Source of the DNA: Saccoglossus kowalevskii
Taxonomy: Eukaryota > Hemichordata > Enteropneusta > Harrimaniidae
Direction: 5' to 3'
DNA: 58,161 nucleotides
Assembly: GCF_000003605.2 (NCBI RefSeq)
Contig: NW_003139495.1
Coordinates: 1 to 58,161 of the forward strand
Notes under the pieces: generated by a model
What the model saw: only the letters and a program-made list of their open reading frames with translations
What the model was told of the DNA's origin: nothing
Databases searched by the model: none
Shown: positions 57,842 through 58,161 of the stretch, piece after piece
Layout of the letters: each line of letters starts with the position of its first letter
How positions within the stretch are numbered: the first letter of the stretch is position 1
Translations under genes and position numbers: made by a program

Positions 57842-58052
57842 AGATGAAACAACCAATTGAGTGCACTTTCAATAGGATAACCGCATTTTGTTCAATACAA
57901 CTTGCGTCAGAAATATCGTGGAATTTTAATATTAGTTCTCTTTATTTAAATTTGACGGTTCATATATAATTGTACGAATATAAGTTAAAAGTAATACATA
58001 TACAGAACAAATACACTCATACGTAGCTGATATTTAGCAGCACGGTTTATTA

Positions 58053-58161
58053 TTAAAACTTTCTTGAAACTGGTGGGTAATACAAAATGACTCGAATTGA
58101 AGATATCTGACTACTTGCATTGAATGATTGACTAGGATGTCACGCGCAGTGTCTTTTTGTG
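58053..58161 (-). pseudogene. Fox copy 31: 3' end only, cut by the window edge
   Basis: Standard stop at 58053 and the C-terminal RVILYYPPVSRKF sequence. A 1-nt loss (GACTAGGATGTC) and a 1-nt gain (GTCTTTTTGTG) lie close together near 58,135-58,158 and would partly compensate. The rest is off the right edge, so its status is open. Confidence 0.6.

Larger units (their letters stand above)
1..58161 (-). repeat. Tandem array of ~1.94 kb Fox + tRNA-Ile(UAU) units
   Basis: The same unit recurs head-to-tail across the window. Successive Fox stop codons lie about 1,930-1,960 bp apart (947, 2877, 4829, 6763 and so on), except for shortened units at 20357-21626 (1,269 bp), 21626-23101 and 46393-47868 (1,475 bp each) and a 2,418 bp interval at 55635-58053 that holds two tRNAs. 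Spacers between a tRNA 3' end and the next Fox ATG, for example 1775-2577, 3723-4517, 5655-6451, 7593-8389, 9544-10348, 11489-12292 and 13430-14225, contain promoter-like motifs but no gene. The ~210 bp between each Fox stop and its tRNA holds only the poly(A) signal. Both window edges fall inside a unit: position 1 lies in the 5' flank of a Fox copy off the left edge, and 58161 lies in the 3' part of a Fox copy. Confidence 0.97.

Noticed and set aside
1-58161. CRISPR array or prokaryotic operon
   Set aside because: The repeat is ~1.94 kb and encodes a eukaryotic forkhead domain plus an intron-containing nuclear tRNA. There are no short direct repeats with unique spacers.
1-58161. Transposon or SINE family built on the tRNA
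   Set aside because: I see no terminal inverted repeats, target-site duplications, transposase or reverse transcriptase. Units are strictly head-to-tail and in one orientation, which fits unequal exchange.

Overview
The window is one continuous tandem array of about 30 copies of a ~1.94 kb unit. It begins and ends inside the array, so the array extends past both edges. Each unit carries, on the minus strand, (i) an uninterrupted reading frame for a ~275-residue forkhead (Fox) transcription factor and (ii) a tRNA-Ile gene with anticodon UAU and a 26-nt intron between positions 37 and 38. The rest is AT-rich spacer. The forkhead domain, the intron-containing nuclear tRNA-Ile(UAU), AATAAA poly(A) signals and purine -3 start contexts point to an animal nuclear genome. 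Lineage-specific Fox expansions (notably FoxQ2 in spiralians) are known, so an invertebrate is likely, but the sequence does not name the species or fix the Fox class.

Unit order in the direction of transcription (right to left): spacer with a pair of forkhead consensus sites 11 bp apart, a minus-strand CTATAAAA box, a possible ~150-nt 5'UTR intron, the Fox ORF, an AATAAA ~105 nt past the stop, tRNA-Ile(UAU) starting ~210 nt past the Fox stop, a TTTT Pol III terminator, then the next spacer. Fox starts are placed at the ATG of the MTMH(N/T)PRG N-terminus. Longer frames that begin 16 codons upstream rest on a TTG and are not used.

Thirty complete or broken Fox copies and one right-edge partial copy are present, with 32 tRNA genes. 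Fox copies fall into subfamilies that differ in the DNA-recognition helix. A (copies 1 and 30) has NSIRQNLS. B (2, 6, 7, 15, 16, 22 and relatives) has canonical NSIRHNLS. C (5, 13, 21, 24, 27, 28) has KSIRHNLS. D (19, 20, 29) has a VKSL segment before the helix. Eight copies (1, 13, 19, 22, 24, 27, 28, 30) keep the full reading frame, and copy 2 differs only in its last residues. Copies 5, 7, 15 and 16 keep forkhead and eh1 but switch to another frame at the C-terminus. Copy 6 ends before eh1. Copies 4 and 9 are N-terminally shifted but still open from a second ATG. The others carry nonsense codons, indels or large deletions.

The array behaves like a concerted-evolution locus: broken copies share identical lesions at distant positions, several copies are mosaics of two subfamilies, and three places have lost part of a unit. 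The encoded proteins combine a forkhead DNA-binding domain with a Groucho-type eh1 motif (FSIAKIL), which suggests repressors. Forkhead consensus sites in the spacers would allow the products to act on their own array. No protein-coding gene other than Fox is supported.
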